In this document: one piece after another, positions 32,293 to 44,600 of the stretch | Layout: every line of letters starts with the position of its first letter | Numbering within the stretch: position 1 is the stretch's first letter | Source: Talinum fruticosum | Lineage: Eukaryota; Streptophyta; Magnoliopsida; Caryophyllales; Talinaceae | Direction of reading: 5' to 3' | DNA length: 64,000 bases | NCBI GenBank assembly: GCA_021018815.1 | Contig: JAITYX010000075.1 | Span: 744,001 to 808,000 of the forward strand | The notes under the pieces: model-generated | The model's input: the letters and a program-made list of their open reading frames with translations, nothing else | Database searches by the model: none | Told to the model about the DNA's origin: nothing | Translations under genes and position numbers: made by a program

Positions 32293-34044
32293 GTAACTCC
32301 CTTTATTATGGTCCTTTTTGAAGAAGAAGAATCTTGGGAACCCGGATTTAAATCAATTTGGGTTTGGTCTCATTCTGAGTCTTCTTTTAGAAAGCTGAGT
32401 CCGTGTCTCTTTCTTTTGAAAATCTTTTCTTTTATAAACAAGTGAAGAAGGCTTTCTCCTGTAGACTGGTCCAGGCTCAGTCCTCCTTCCATTCTTATGA
32501 ATAGGAACGTGCTCAGCCTTCCCGAACTTCACGGTTCTGGAATCCTTTTGAAAAGATCCGAGTAGGAATTAGATTCCTCCTCTTTGTTAAAACCAAGTCA
32601 TTCTTTCCTGCAGGAGACATATTGAGAGCCTAAAAGTATGTCAAGGTTTTTCCGACCTTGAGTAAATTTTGAAACAAGTTTTTGAGACTCATTGAGCTTT
32701 TGTTTCGGATGCTCATTTTCTCTTCGAGTGTCTCAAACTTAGTCTCATTAGCTTGAGTACTAGTCTTGAGTTCTCTTGGAGTAAGTCTAAATTTTTTCAA
32801 TTCATTTTTCAAACCAATGCTCTCGAAGTGAGAGACTCAAGTTGTTCTTTGAATTGAGAAGAATCGAATTGGACTTTTCTTCCAAAGTGTAAATATATTT
32901 AGCTAAATCAACTTTGGAGAACTTAAGAAAGTATTCTATTACCTCCCGAGCATTTGTGCCCTTAGTGTTTGAGTTATCGGAGTCTTATTCGATTCAGCTT
33001 CGAGTCCGATAGTGTCATTAGACACTTTGAGTCGTCTAAGTCTTCATCTTTATCAGATGAATCTCTATCACTCCATGTGGTCATCATAGCCTTCTTCTTC
33101 TTTTTGTCCCTCTTTTTCCTTGGACAATCTTTGACTATGTGATCTTTGTTGCCACATTCAAAATGGCACTGAGTTCTTAGTTAAAGATAACTTTGAAGGG
33201 GAAGAGTGTTTACCTTTTCTATCGTTCTTATCTTTCTTGTATAACTCTTCTCTTGGCCTTTTCTCCCATTTCTTGTGCTTTATCATTCTTTTGAAGCCTC
33301 GAGCGATGAGTGCCATGGGATCTTCTTTTGAATATGAGGAACTCATATTTTCTCCTTTGCTTTACGAGGCCTTTAGTGCAATGTTCTTTTTGGTGTTGAC
33401 CTCGGCATCCTCTTCTTCCATATGGATTTCATGGTTAAGTAGCTTCCCAATCTATTCGTCCGGCTTTAGTAAAGAGAGGTTCTAAGCTTCCTCGATGGCT
33501 GTCACCTTGGGTAGACATCTTAGAATTTTTGCCCATTTCTTCATGAGAAATCTTTTACCTAGAGATTTGAGATTGTTTGCAATCTCGGTGAAGCGTATGA
33601 ACATCCGAGTGATGTTTTCTTCGGCTCCATCTTGAACAACTCATATTTGTGAAGATATTGACTATCTTCACTTGTCTCACTTGGCTTTTTCCTTCATATG
33701 TGTTGACAAGAGTGTCCCACACATCTTTGGATATGTCACAAGCCGACACTTTGTTGTATTCTTCCGAGCTGATGGCACACATCGAATGTTCATTGCTTTA
33801 AAGTTCTTTCGAACTTTTCCGCCTCTTCGATGGTGTACTCAAACTTTGCTTTAGGCACAGGTCTTGTATCTTCCATCTTCATTGGAATGTAATTGCCTTC
33901 TTGTATGATGTTCCAAATATCTTCATCGTTGTCCAGCAGAAAGCATTCCATTAGCTTCTTCGGGTGGACGAAATTTGATCCTTTGAACTTTGGTGGTCTG
34001 CTGGAAGATCTTCCTTTATCGAACTCTCCATTGTTCCGAGCCAT
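32293..34044 (-). pseudogene. gag: Sirevirus C gag
   Basis: The start ATG at 34044 opens MARNNGEFDKGRSSSRPPKF and stays open to 33790 with NDEDIWNIIQEGNYIPMKME. It then continues in pieces (SSEEYNKVSACDISKDVWDT, 33555-33782; 33158-33346; 32630-32812). The zinc knuckle near 33105-33175 has its final Cys (KDCPRKK), unlike A, D and E, but has three residues between the first two Cys (CHFEC). It forms an inverted pair with D gag. Confidence 0.88.
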
Positions 34045-34090
34045 CTAATCTTTAGACCTTTAGGTTGTTAGACCCTTTCTGAAAGGCTAA

Positions 34091-34103
34091 GCTTTGATAC
34101 CAA
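34091..34103 (-). other. Primer binding site of element C
   Basis: Sense strand TTGGTATCAAAGC, one or two changes from the iMet-type PBS, directly inside the 5' LTR. Confidence 0.85.
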
Positions 34104-34104
34104 T

Positions 34105-35024
34105 TGATGGTTTTCTTTTGGAGAGTCTTAGTCACCCTAGAGGGGTGGGTGAATAGGATGATAAGGAAATTTTATCAAATTTGGAAGATTTAAGCTTAAA
34201 AAGCATAATCAAGACCATATGAGTCTAGATTGTGCAACGGCTCTTGACTCATAAGGGTGATCCAATCAGCTAGCGTTGTCCGAAAAGTAGGGTGGAAACC
34301 ACCGTTGAGCTTAGCGTTGAAGTATTCCAGTTTTGGAAATAGACAACCCCGACACAACGTCCGAGCCTTGTTCGAAGTAGAAAAGTCTTGTCTACTCGGT
34401 GATTCACAGCTTGAAGTCGGTTACTTTTGTAATTCAAACATGAGATAACCTTGTTTAGATAACCTACAAAAGTAAACAATTTTGGTTCTCAAAGTATAAA
34501 ATAGTTTGGTCTAAGATTAGGCACAAATAATAATTTAATTAAGATACTTAAGTGCATTATTATCTTAGGCCTAGAAGAGTGAATTTTCCGAGTCTAATAT
34601 TCATTATACTCAAATTCCTTCGAGTCGAGTCTTAAGAAAGATCAAGTTATAAGAATGAAAACATCGGAGTATAAGCACTAGATCTAGACAAATAATTCTC
34701 AAACAATCATGTTGACTTAGAAAGTCGAATTATCGCTGTAATTCACTTTACTTTAGAATATGCAGATCAAAACTCAAATAAGAAGTGTTAGAGAGATTAT
34801 TTGAACATGTGTTAAATCCGAGTAATGTTTGAGTGGTCGAGAAACATCTATGTGAGTAGATAAGCAAGTATGTGTGTTCCGAGTCGATCGAATCAAATGA
34901 AAACATATATGCAGTAGTTTCTATAACATTCAGAATGACTTGTAATCAAAACATAGGAGGGAAGATGTTTGTACTTGAGTCCTTAGTAGTACTCGAATGA
35001 TCTATTTTCGAGTCCGAGTCTTCA
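34105..35024 (-). repeat. Sirevirus C 5' LTR, internally deleted
   Basis: 920 bp against 1488 bp in the 3' LTR. Alignment shows a single 569-bp loss corresponding to 19766-20334 of the 3' LTR, with ATTG at both edges. This removes the TATA box, palindrome and hairpins, so this LTR could not drive transcription. It ends GAGTCTTCA, followed by the TGTTT duplication. Confidence 0.93.
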
Positions 35025-35029
35025 TGTTT

Positions 35030-36489
35030 AGTTGAACAATTAGAGAATTATTGTTCACTAAATCCTTTAATAATTCGCTGAGACAATCATAGGTTTAGAT
35101 CGGGTTAAAGCAAACTCGAGAAAGATTTTTGTGAAAGCTTCCTGTCGTTGCGAGTAAGCACATGACCACTAATCGAACCGAATATCATAGGCCGATCGGC
35201 GGCGCTAGCCATAGGGTGGCAGATCTGCGTCGCCGATGCTAAGTCGCCTTTGGCAAACGTTGCTTTCATTCGTGTTTTTTGTCTTTTCTTCTTCGTTTTT
35301 CGATTACTAAAAATAATTTCTTTTTATTTGATTTTACTCCTGTTGGGCCTACAAAACTGGACTTTGGCCGTGTAGGACACTTATTTTTATTTTGCATCTC
35401 CGATGCGCAGATCTAGTTAATGAAGCATCTAAAGTTAATTTGGGATCCATCGAAAGTCGATGCATACTTAGGTGTACACTTCTACCAGCGAAAATGAGAA
35501 GAGGTGGTAGATGATCACCTGGCTTCTTGGTGGGAGGAGTACCTCAAAAATCACAACGACTATATAGTGTTTTTCATCGACCACCTGGAAGGTGCCCCGA
35601 TTCAGGACACACACCGTGCATCGACCATTTGTACGCTTATTGGGCTTAGAAAGCGGCACCTACTATTTCCCCGACCGTGTGTTGTGGCAAATGGGAAAAG
35701 AGCAAGTAATTCCCTTATTGGACTATATCTAGCTTGCTACCTTTGAATTTTTCAAAGGGTTTGGTAATTGTAACCAAGCAAAGTCTTGGCCCGAATACTC
35801 GACGAACCTCGCCAAAGCCGTTGACACCTTCACGCGAACCTAAAACTTCTTTTTCTCCCTATTATCTAGAGTGGATAATAGAACCGGATCCCTAATGGTG
35901 TAAGGCACGGAAAGCTAGAGAGCTAGATCCTGAAGCTATGCTATCTCTACTGCTGCTCCTCTCCAAATTTGTGAGATAAACCCTCGGGTGGCTGAACGCA
36001 TCGACCACCTGGAGGGCTCGTAGAACCGAGGAACCGAAGGAACGTACCGGGATGAAGAAGCTAAGTCTAGTGATCTTAAAGGGAAGAAAGTAAAAATAGA
36101 CTAGGGCTTAGATCTTGAGGATAGAATAAAAGGGAAGGAGGTTTAGTTTAGCCTCTTTGGAACAAATTTATTTTTGTTTTACAAGTAGTATGCTTGCAAT
36201 GATTTCCCTTTGTAGCTATGTAATCACATAAGTGCTAGGGTTACCTATTATAAAATAAAAGTAAGTATTATGCTATACTTTTATGTTTTATCGCTCACCT
36301 AGAGATAAAAAGAAATAAATAAATTGGACTCGCCTAAAAATAATAGAACATGTGAACGTAAGTTGCAGAGTCAAAGGAAATAACTTGGCTTGGCCGACCC
36401 ACCTTTATGTAGGTGGTGGCTAGCGCCCGCTATAGCCTGGCCTGGTTGGGCTAGACATAATACTTCTTTAGCTAATCTAAGTTCGTGCA
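35030..36489. other. Gypsy G2 region between integrase and 3' LTR
   Basis: Degenerate DNA downstream (minus sense) of the G2 integrase. Scattered plus-strand readings (WDPSKVDAYLGVHFYQRK; VDDHLASWWEEYLKNHND at 35504 onward; INPRVAERIDHLEGS near 35980) hint at an antisense ORF. TAT-lineage elements are known to carry such an extra ORF in this position, sometimes related to plant mobile domains. The reading is broken and I could not confirm a domain. 36150-36490 shows nothing. Confidence 0.4.
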
Positions 36490-37081
36490 TTGAAAAATCT
36501 CTTCACCATCTAAATAAGTTAATTTCACTACTCGCCAGCTAAGATCCGACTAAGTACAAATAGGCCTTGCCAATTGGGCTTAAATTTCCCTTGTGGGTCC
36601 GAATTGGCGTTCTTATCTCCTTAAGGACTAAATGTCCAATTTGAAGATTTCGAGGCTTAACTTTCTTATTAAATGCCCAGGACATACGCGCCTGGTATAT
36701 TTGGACATTGTGCAAGGCGTTAAGGCGCCACTCATCTAATATTCGCCTCTAGAATATGGCTCTCAAGCAATTATCCTTAACGAGGGAATGGTAATCTCGA
36801 TTAGAAGGACTACTTCCATGCTATAAACTAGGAAGTAAGGCATTGCTCCCTTAGAGGTTCTAATAGATGTCGATAACCCCACAAAGCGAAAGGCAGCTTA
36901 TCGGGCCAATCCTTACAAGTAACTCGCCATTTTATTTACTATTTTACGAATTTTTTTATTAGCGGCTTCAAGTGCTCCGTTGGTATGAGGGCGATAGGGG
37001 TAAGATTTACGATGTTGCATCTTGTACTTGTCTAGCAACTCCGCTACCTCCTTCTTAAAATGACTACCATGCGACACCCGA
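36490..37081 (-). pseudogene. pol: Gypsy G2 integrase C-terminal half
   Basis: On the minus strand: GSHFKKEVAELLDKYKMQHR, SYPYRPHTNGALEAANKKIR (catalytic Glu in NGALEAAN), then SKGAMPYFLVYSMEAVLPIE. This is the TAT/Ogre integrase pattern. The middle catalytic Asp should lie where element E entered, and I cannot see it. An in-frame stop follows KMASYL. Confidence 0.85.
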
Positions 37082-38586
37082 TGAAGGTTTGCTCATGGAG
37101 AGGCTCGGTCACCCTAGGGGTGTGAATAGGGTGAGGAGGAAATTTGAACAAGAAATGGAAGATTAAAATCTAAAAAAGACTTTGAGACTTTCTAAGTCTA
37201 CATTAGACTCGGAATAGTGCCAACTCGTAAATTACGTCGAAACCCTCCTAGGGCAGAAAACCACGGCGAGTGCTAATCCAAGCACCAAGTCAAATCCACA
37301 ATTTTGAATCCACAAATTATAGTAGAGAGACTCAACCAGAATTGCTCCCTTAGATAATTCCTTCCAAGAGTCCTTATCCGATCTAGTACTTCCTAACTAA
37401 GATAACCTTTACACCTAGAGACAATCGAGCTGAGTTAACCCTAACGGCTCAGTCAAGAGACCTTACTCGAAAGTAAGAAACAAGATTTGTAATTGATTAC
37501 AAGGCCTTACAATTCAGAAAGATTTTAAGTAGAGAGTTAGAGTTGTAAGTAAAAGATTGAATATGAATACAAAGACTTTTGCTCAAGTATTTGTATTGAC
37601 AATCGTTCCGAGTAATCTTCAAGTCTTGAGAGTTGGCTTCTATATATAGATGACCAAGTAGATTAGCCGTTGTGACTAGCTTCTAAATAGAAGTCCTCTC
37701 GTAACCTTTGTAATGGCTTTTCCGAGTTGCTCGTAAAAGATCCGTTGAGATGTGAACGTTGTGCAACGGCTCTTGACTCCTTTGGATGTCCCAATCCACC
37801 GGCGGTGTCCGAAAAGTAAGGTAGAAACAACCGTTTAGGTTAGAGTTGACGATTTCCGGTTTGGAAACACACAACCCCGACACAATGTCCGGGCCTTGTT
37901 CGAAGTAGAAAAACCTTGTCTGCTGGCGATATGACATCTTGAAGCTGGTTACTTTTATAATTCAAAAGTAGGATAACTTTATTTAGATAACCTACAAATG
38001 TAAATCAATTTTGGTTCTCAAAGTCTAAAATACTTTGGTCCAAGATTAGACACATATAATAATTTCATTAAGATAATTAAGTGAATAATTATCCGAGTCG
38101 GATGAGAATGGAATTTTCTGAGTCTAATATTCATTATACTCAAATTCCATCTGAATCATTCTCGAGAAAGATCAAGTTAGATAAAGAATATCAGATTAAG
38201 AACACTTGATCTAGACATATATGGTTCAAACAAAACAAGTTGACTTAGAAAGATGAATTAACACTGTAATTCACTTGAACTTAGGGTATGAAGTTAGACA
38301 CTGAGTTTAAATGTGTTAGAGAGAGTGTTTGAACATGCAATAAGTCCGAGTGTTATCTAAGTGACTCAGAACTATAAGTGCGAAACTATAAGCAAGAGTA
38401 TGCTTTCCGAGTCATTCGGAATTAAAAGAAAACATATGCAATAGGTACTCGTAACACTTAGAAAAGGTTCCGTACTACTCGGAAAAGTTTCTATAGCACT
38501 TAGAATGACTTGTAATCAAAACTTACAAGAGATTAAGTTTGTAATCGATTCCTCATAATGTTATACATATAAAGTCCGAGTCTTCA
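37082..38586 (-). repeat. Sirevirus E 3' LTR
   Basis: 1505 bp, plus-strand TGAAGGTTTGCTC to GAGTCTTCA. The TATA is TCTATATATAGAT near 37639-37651. The palindrome has one damaged arm (TTTCCGAGTTGCTCGTAAA near 37720). Differs from the 5' LTR by many changes, mostly at CG-containing words, so the insertion is old. Confidence 0.95.
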
Positions 38587-39189
38587 ATCTCCCCTTTTTG
38601 ATGAAAGACATTCTTTACTTAGATAGAAACTTTGTTAGTAGTATAACCCCGAGTTTTCATTATTTCTCAAAGAAAATGTCAGAATATAGAGATAAAATCG
38701 TATAAAATATCTAGAGTGATTCAAACTTAGATTTTATCCGAGCAATTTAAACTTTGATTGCATCAAAGTACAACAAAAATGACTGAAATATCGCATAGAG
38801 ATGAACTGAATTGAACTTAGAGTATTGCTTATATAAGAGCACACAAACAAAATGTAACCGAGTTGATAGATCGGAGGGAAAAAAATATGTGAGTGAGTTG
38901 ATATATTGGGGCAAGATGAACTCAAAAATAAATTGAAACTCGGAAAACAAGTAGCTGAGATAAATAAGCACTCAATGGAATACTTCATTAATATTCACAT
39001 AGAAAAGATATATACACAAAAGAGGTGAGAGAAAACTCCCCTAAACAAGACAACACAAATTTTCTTACTATTCTCCCCTTTGCCTTTCAAGCAAAAACAA
39101 ACAGAGGAAGAATGTATCAAGAAGATACAAATTTGTATGTCTGGACAAAAACACAAAAAAAAAAAAATAAGAGAGGTAAAAAAATTTTA
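38587..39189 (-). other. Polypurine tract and 3' UTR of element E
   Basis: The polypurine tract (plus strand ATCTCCCCTTTTTGATG) adjoins the LTR. A second purine tract lies at 39071-39088 (sense GAAAGGCAAAGGGGAGAA). Between them is an AT-rich region; short hydrophobic open frames near 38740-38980 are chance. Confidence 0.7.
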
Positions 39190-40804
39190 AGATGGTGGAG
39201 AGGGAGCGAGTATGAGTCAAGTAGTGGGCCTTCGCTAGTAAGAGCGTTACGATGTTGAAGATCAAGGTGGGGGCAACACTACAATCTCCGGGATGGGCTC
39301 AGCTCCGAGTGGTCGACCCACAACCAGGTTGTCCACAGGCTCATCCTCTTAGAACTCGACCGAGGGAGGTGCTTGCTCGGATTGGACAGCTGGCGATCGA
39401 CCTTTTTCAGCGAGGTCGTCCGACCTACCGAGACTGCTATCCGAGCCGATGAATTCTCGGTTGAAGGGCCGGAGCACCTTATCGCTCTACTACTTCGCGC
39501 CTTCGTCGCTTCCTTCTCTTCCTCTTCCTTCTCCCGTTCCTCCTTCTCCTTAGATGGAGCTACCTCACTGTAGTCTCTTCTTCATTTTCTTCTTCTTCCT
39601 CCCCTCCGGAGGGGATTTGGTCGGGCTCGAGGATTCCTCATATGTGTCTAAGTCAACCGAGGCCTCGAGTCGCCTTTGAGCGCCGTTCTTAGAGTAGCTC
39701 AATCATCTCCTTCCGCTCCTTGACAAGAGTCTTCATCATAAGAAGCACATCTTGCTGCTCTCCGATTTGGGATTGAGCGGACTTTTAATTGATGGTCATA
39801 GACTTGAGGACAGTCTTGAATTACCGGAGGGTGTCCTTGAGTTCGGTGGACACCGAGGAGATCTTGTCCATTATAACAAGTGCACAAGGTAGAAGAAAGG
39901 ACCTACGAGACACCCGAAGTGGAGGCAGCACCAGGTGGAGGAGGTCAAGAGAGATGAGTTTGTGTCTCGAGTCTAAGGTGGAGAAGGTGGCCGCCTCGCT
40001 TCGAGCTATGGACCCGGACACCCGGTTGGGTTTCCTGGTATCATACCCAAGGAGTTCTTTTTCGCCAACAATAATGGCAGCCTCGTAAACTGCGTTAGAA
40101 TATGAGGGGAGAGGAACTTTGAACCGCTTAAAAATAAAGGTAAGAAGAGCCCGGAAAGGAAGTGGGGTGGATTTCTTAGACTAAGTCCGAGCTAGCACAA
40201 CAAAGATCTCGCTCGAATATGGCTGGAAAGAGGTCTACTTCATAGCCCTCAAGGATATCAAAAAGAGTTTTGAGATGCTTGGAATTAGGGTTCTCTTTGT
40301 GCAAATGTTGAGAGAAGAAGGTTCTCATCAGTAGAAAACACAAAAGACGGGCTTCGACTTTAGTTGAGTCACTTAGAAGTTTTTACGTGACTCAAGAAAT
40401 TCTTTGAGTACTTCTCAAAAATTCATCAGCAACCTCGTTGAAAGGTATAGGGTTGCTGTTGAGGAAAAGAGAAGATACTTTGAAGGCGGTGGAGGAGAGA
40501 GACGTTGATACGGACAACAACATCATGAACTCGGAGGTGAGTATACCCTTAGAGCTAGAGAGGTTTGAGTAAAACTCGAAATAAGTTCTGGGTAGATGAG
40601 CTTGTTGAAGCAAAGAAAATTATAAACCCTAGTGGTTTTGATGTTGTTCAACCACGAAAACTTGGTGGTTGGAAAGAATTTGTCATCCAACATTAGGTGT
40701 TGGGTGACAATGATTTTAGAGGGGTTGGAAGGACCCTAGCTTTTTGTACGAGGCTTCTTGGTTGTAGAACCAAGAAAGTCTAGGTGGTAACCTCTTTTCG
40801 GCAT
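39190..40804 (-). pseudogene. Sirevirus E env-like third ORF
   Basis: The start ATG at 40804 opens MPKRGYHLDF, then GSTTKKPRTKS and a stop. FFPTTKFSWLNN and FKVSSLFLNSNPIPFNEVAD follow in other frames (40392-40613), and LPFRALLTFIFKRF-like sequence near 40120. The Glu/Lys-rich C-terminal half (39520-39620) is as in A and C. More broken than copy C. Confidence 0.65.
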
Positions 40805-41065
40805 GTTTATATGAGAAAAGAGAGAAGATGAACTTTGAGAGAGAAAGAGATAGCTCGAAGAGCGAGAGAGAAAGAGTGAAAAGTGTGAAAAGAAAATGAA
40901 AGAGTAGAAAGAGAGCCGAGAGTGATCGATGCTTACTTGAGATGGCTTTCACTTAGCTTGAGAGAGATGGTTCGTTCTTCAAAAAGAATGAACTTGCTCA
41001 AGATGTAGTAAGCGAGAGAGAGAGTATGTAGAGATTAAAGTAGCAAAATGAAGGAAAAAGGATGC

Positions 41066-41073
41066 TATTTATA
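41066..41073 (-). promoter_or_regulatory. Candidate internal TATA box (E)
   Basis: Sense TATAAATA, about 260 bp upstream of the env-like ATG (40804) and about 260 bp downstream of the palindrome. Confidence 0.5.
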
Positions 41074-41331
41074 GAGAAAGAATTATCCTTCGAGTATTCG
41101 TTTTGACCCAACTCTCCAACGGTCACCTTAGACCGGTGTGACTATTCTGCTCTCCAATGGTTAGAATTCCAGCGATTGTCCGCCAACAGCTAGTTCTCTC
41201 GATAGATGCGCGCGAGAGGGAGAGAGAAAAAGAGAGATTTTAAAAGAAATTTATGAAATTCTCCACCAATCTAGAGATGATTTCGAAGATTGATGTCCAT
41301 TTTTCTCAAAATCGTAGTCTAACTCAGTAAA

Positions 41332-41350
41332 GTTTCGAGTGACTCGAAAC
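41332..41350. promoter_or_regulatory. 19-bp palindrome in pol/env spacer (E)
   Basis: GTTTCGAGTGACTCGAAAC. Compared with copy C, both arms have lost the same base, which keeps the palindrome. Confidence 0.6.
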
Positions 41351-41475
41351 CGCAAACAAGCAATAACTCATAGCTCAGTATAACTACCTTAACTCGAACT
41401 AATTGTAATTTGAAACATAAAACTGAATATTTAACGCATAATCATGCAAAGTAATTCTACTCGAAAAGCACATAA

Positions 41476-42949
41476 TTATGCATTAATCACGCCAAGCTCA
41501 TTCCTAATAAAGCAAAACCGATCCTCACTAAGTGGCTTAGTTAAGATATCAGCTAATTGAATTTTGGTAGGAATGAAATCAAGTTCAATATCACCTTTCT
41601 CGGAATGGTCTCTTAGAAAATGATACCCGACCTTAATATGCTTTGTCTTTGATTGCTTGAACTGGATTCTTAGTTATTCCGATTGCACATTAATTGTCAC
41701 AATTGATTGGAATTGATTTTAATGTGAGTCCAAGATCTTTCAAGTGTTGCTTAATCCATAAAATCCGAGCACATCATGCACTAGTTGCAATGTATTTAGC
41801 TTCAGCAGTTGATAGAGCTACTGAGTTCTGTTTCTTTGAGTGCCAAGATATAAGGGATTGACCTAGAAATTGGCGGGCTCTTGAGGTACTCTTTCTTTCA
41901 ACTTTGTACTCAGCATAGTCAACATTTGAGTATCCAAGTAAGAGTTAGTTATGAGTCTCTTGAGTACCATAGACCTAGATTCCGAGTCCCTATAAGATAT
42001 CTAAAAATTCTCTTCACCACAGTGAGATGTGATTCTTTTGGATTAGGTTGAAATCTTGCACACGGACATACACTAAGCAATATGTTTGGTGTACTAGAAG
42101 TAAGACATAGCAGAGATCCAATCATACCTCGATAGAGTTTCCGATCTATCGCTTTACCTTTTTCGTCCGAGTCTAGTTTTATGTTGTTACTCATAGGTGT
42201 TGTTGCATGTTTTGCATCTTGAAGTTTGTACTTCTTCACCAGCTCCTACGCATACTTTGATTGATGCACATATATGCCAGCTTTCTCTTGTTTGATTTGT
42301 AGACCAAGGAAGAAATTAAGTTCTCCTATCATGCTCGATTTAAAATTCTTGTCTCATTAACTCAAAAAATCTTGACAGAGAACTTCAGTAGTAGCTCCAA
42401 ATATTATATCATCAACATAGATTTGAGCAATAAGAAAGTCATTCCCCTTGGTTTTTATAAAAAGATTCTTGTCAATCTGACTTCTTTTACAATCACTTTC
42501 AACCAAGAAATTGCTCTGTCTTTCATACCAAGCTCTAGGAGCTTATTTAAGACTATAAAGGGATTTTTGCAACTTGAAAACATGATTTGGAAATTCCGAG
42601 TGTTCAAATCCAGGGATTGCTTAACATAGACTTCCTCTTCAATGAAACCGTTAAGGAAAGAATATTTAACATCCATTTGATACAGTTTGATATTCATGCT
42701 TGATGAAAAAGCCAATAAGATTCTAATAGCTTTAATTCTAGCAACATGTGCAAAGGTTTCCCTACAATCAATCCCTTCTTCTTGATTATAACCTTGAGCC
42801 ACAAGTGTATCCTTATTTCTAACTACCAACCCACTTTCATCCAATTTGTTCTTGAAAACCCATTTGGTTCCTATGACTGGGTGGTCGGATGGTCGTTTGG
42901 TTAGAGTCCAAACATGGTTTCTTTCAAATTGATTGAGTTCCTCTTGCAT
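41476..42949 (-). pseudogene. pol: Sirevirus E pol, RT and RNase H part
   Basis: The minus strand opens [19 protein letters not shown] and [17 protein letters not shown] with MDVKYSFLNGFIEEEVYVK (42455-42949, the longest open RT stretch here). IYVDDIIF with YVDD intact is at 42408-42419. KKYKLQDAKHATTPMSN and NPKESHLTVVKRIFRYL follow (41949-42239), then RNase H, and the end ELGVINA with stop at 41476-41478. A frameshift lies between 42455 and 42239. Confidence 0.9.
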
Positions 42950-44220
42950 GGCCTCTACCCATCCTGGTTCATTAAGGGCTTCTAGTGCATTTCTAGGTTC
43001 GAGTTAATGATATGATTGTAGTGAATGCACATAGATTTTGTAGAGAGGAACGAGTTCTTACCCAAATATTGATATTAGACAAGATGTTTTTGAGTGGGTG
43101 GCTAAAAGCATATTTGAATGCTTTACCTGTTCGTTGATTCACTAGATTTATAGGTTAAATTGGTTGATCTTCGAAGTCCGTTCCGAGTGAGCTTGCTCAT
43201 CCGATTGTCTTTTAACATTCCGAGTTAGCTCATCTTCACTAAGATCATCATGTCGGCTGAGCTTCGGATCCGAGAATGTTGACTCATTTGGTTTTTGTTG
43301 TTTAATCTCATCAAAGATAACGTGAATGCTTTCCTCCACTTTGTTAGTTCTTTTATTGAAAATGCAATATGCTTTACTATGAGATGAATAACCAAGAAAA
43401 ATACCTTCATCCGACTAAGCATAAAACTTTCTCAAGTGATCCTTACCATTGTTATGAATATAACACTTATATCCAAAGGGTCTGAAGTATGAGATATTGG
43501 GTTTCTTCCCTTTGTAGAGCTCGTAAGGAGTTTTCCTTAGGATGGGTCCGATGAGGCATCTATTCAATGTGTAGTTTGCTATGTTGATCGCCTCAGCCCA
43601 GAAATAGTAAGGTAGATCATGTTCAATCATCATTGTGCTTCCTATTTCTTTAAGAGTTCGGTTTGTTCTCTCGCACTACTCCATTTTGTTGAGTTCTCGG
43701 TGCTGAGAAATTGTGGGAGATACTATTCTTATCACGGAACTCGCAAATTCCGAGTAGTCAAACTCCCTTCCATAGTCGGTTCGAATTCTTTTAATCCGAG
43801 TCCGGGACTCAACTTGAATTTTCCTCCGGAGCTTGCTGAACTCTTTGAAAGATTCATTTTTGTGTTTAAGAAAACAAACCCGAGTAAATCGTGAGTAGTC
43901 ATCAATAAGCACAGGCATATATGATTTACCTCCGAGACTCTCGATAGGGATTTCACCACATAAGTCCATATGCAACATTTCAAGCGGTTTGGATGTGGAA
44001 ATAGTTTTGAGAGATTTGAAAGATCATGTGACTTGTTTCTCTTTTGTGCATGCTTCACGTATTTTATCTTTCTTAAATGTACAATTAGGTAATCCTCCGA
44101 CTAAACCATGAGATGCAAGCTTGTTAATGGTGTGCATGCTAACATGACCTAGTCTACGATGCCCTGTCCAAGAATCATCATGTAAAGATGCTTTTACGGA
44201 AGATAAATTCTGACTCGGCT
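42950..44220 (-). pseudogene. pol: Sirevirus E pol, integrase part
   Basis: From the right: GAG-pre-integrase and CxxC region near 44040-44160, then LLHMDLCGEIPIESLGGKSY, DDYSRFTRVCFLKHKNESF and IRTDYGREFDYSEFA (43676-43978), with first and second Asp intact. A frameshift before the catalytic Glu region is followed by IEHDLPYYFWAEAINIANYT and KKTPYELYKGKKPNISYF (43415-43633), then the linker to RT (43148-43339). Confidence 0.88.
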
Positions 44221-44600
44221 CATAAAGAGGAATAGTGTAGGTATTACCTAATCTCTTATCCGAGAGCTTAGTCCCCTTGGTAGTTTAATTAGAAACATAA
44301 CAGTTGGTCCGAGTGAATCTTACCTCTTGACCTTTGTCACACAATTGAGAGATGCTAAGTAGATTGTACTTCAATCCCTTGATAAGGTAGACTGGGTTGA
44401 CCAAATTGTCGCCTTTTCCAATCTTGCCTATCCCAATTATCTTGCCCTTGCTATCATCTACAAATGTGACTTTGTCTCCCTTGTATTCTTCTAACTCGAA
44501 AAGAGTCTTCAATTTCTTGACATGTGGCGTGTGCATCCACTATCTAGGTACTAATGCCCTTTTGTTCTTTCTCGAGCCACCTGCAAGTTAGAAACAAACT
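44221..44600 (-). pseudogene. pol: Sirevirus E protease
   Basis: Active-site stretch YLDSGCTRHMSRN near 44520-44555, with the preceding Trp codon changed to TAG. Downstream is LFELEEYKGDKVTFVDDSKG and GLKYNLLSISQLCDKGQEV (44285-44536), open. DSG intact. Confidence 0.85.

Larger units (their letters stand above)
19641..35024 (-). mobile_element. Sirevirus C, with nested insertions
   Basis: Minus-strand copia element bounded by LTRs 19641-21128 (3') and 34105-35024 (5'). Perfect 5-bp target duplications TGTTT lie at 19636-19640 and 35025-35029. Reading from the right: LTR, PBS, gag, protease, [element D], integrase end, RT, [2.7-kb insertion], RNase H, env-like ORF, polypurine tract, LTR. The N-terminal half of integrase is missing at the D junction. 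Confidence 0.95.
40805..41475 (-). other. pol/env-like spacer of element E
   Basis: Holds the palindrome GTTTCGAGTGACTCGAAAC at 41332-41350 and CTATAAATAGCATC (TATA at 41066-41073), then a long CT-rich sense-strand leader. Parallels A and C. Confidence 0.6.
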
